NCBI GenBank assembly: GCA_022562335.1
Contig: JADFPM010000189.1
Span: 1-5,422, forward strand
Source: Chloroflexota bacterium
Lineage (GTDB): Bacteria > Chloroflexota > Dehalococcoidia > Lucifugimonadales > UBA3495
Length of the DNA: 5,422 bases
Direction: 5' to 3'
Shown here one piece after another: positions 5,373-5,422 of the stretch. Below the pieces are notes generated by a model, which worked only from the letters and a program-made list of their open reading frames with translations, was not told the origin of the DNA and did no database searches. The translations under genes and the position numbers were made by a program. How positions within the stretch are numbered: position 1 is the stretch's first letter; each line of letters opens with the position of its first letter.

Positions 5373-5422
5373 ATGAGCGGCGGTCGAGGGTCGGGGTTTT
5401 GGTTTCAACGGCGAGTCTGACC

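Overview
This is an ordinary-looking bacterial chromosomal window, GC-rich by eye. It holds four complete genes in two divergent pairs and shows no RNA genes, CRISPR array, insertion sequence or other sign of a mobile element. The gene types point to an organism rich in flavin monooxygenases and amidohydrolases. They are a luciferase-like flavin monooxygenase, an ACMSD-like amidohydrolase, a family 5 solute-binding lipoprotein with a long Ala/Ser/Pro/Thr linker, and a vicinal-oxygen-chelate (VOC) protein. This mixture is typical of free-living Chloroflexota of the SAR202/Dehalococcoidia kind, but that placement is inference from gene content and style. An actinobacterial or other soil or marine lineage cannot be excluded.

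Layout: positions 1-177 carry no gene I can support. A stem-loop at 178-210, with a T-rich tail on the minus strand, ends the leftward pair. Leftward (minus strand) lie a VOC-family protein (272-778) and, upstream of it, a peptide/solute-binding lipoprotein (953-2668). The 174-bp gap between them holds its own promoter candidate for the VOC gene. A 357-bp divergent regulatory region (2669-3025) separates this arm from the rightward genes. It contains a good sigma70-type promoter facing right, a TATAAT box facing left, and between them an imperfect inverted repeat that could be a shared operator. Rightward (plus strand) lie an ACMSD-like amidohydrolase (3026-4051) and, 56 bp later with no terminator between, a luciferase-like flavin monooxygenase (4108-5292). 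The last 130 bp show only a weak hairpin.

Taken together the window looks like a small catabolic locus. The lipoprotein would capture a solute outside the membrane, the flavin monooxygenase would oxygenate an organic substrate (possibly opening or hydroxylating a ring), and the amidohydrolase would decarboxylate or hydrolyse a product. The VOC protein could act on a ring or an oxidised intermediate. The actual substrate cannot be read from the sequence. No transporter permease or ATPase, regulator or further catabolic enzyme lies within the window. I found nothing that clearly amounts to a new biological system. The most useful leads are the operon pairing, the palindromic divergent promoter region, and an apparent His-to-Gln change at a VOC metal position.
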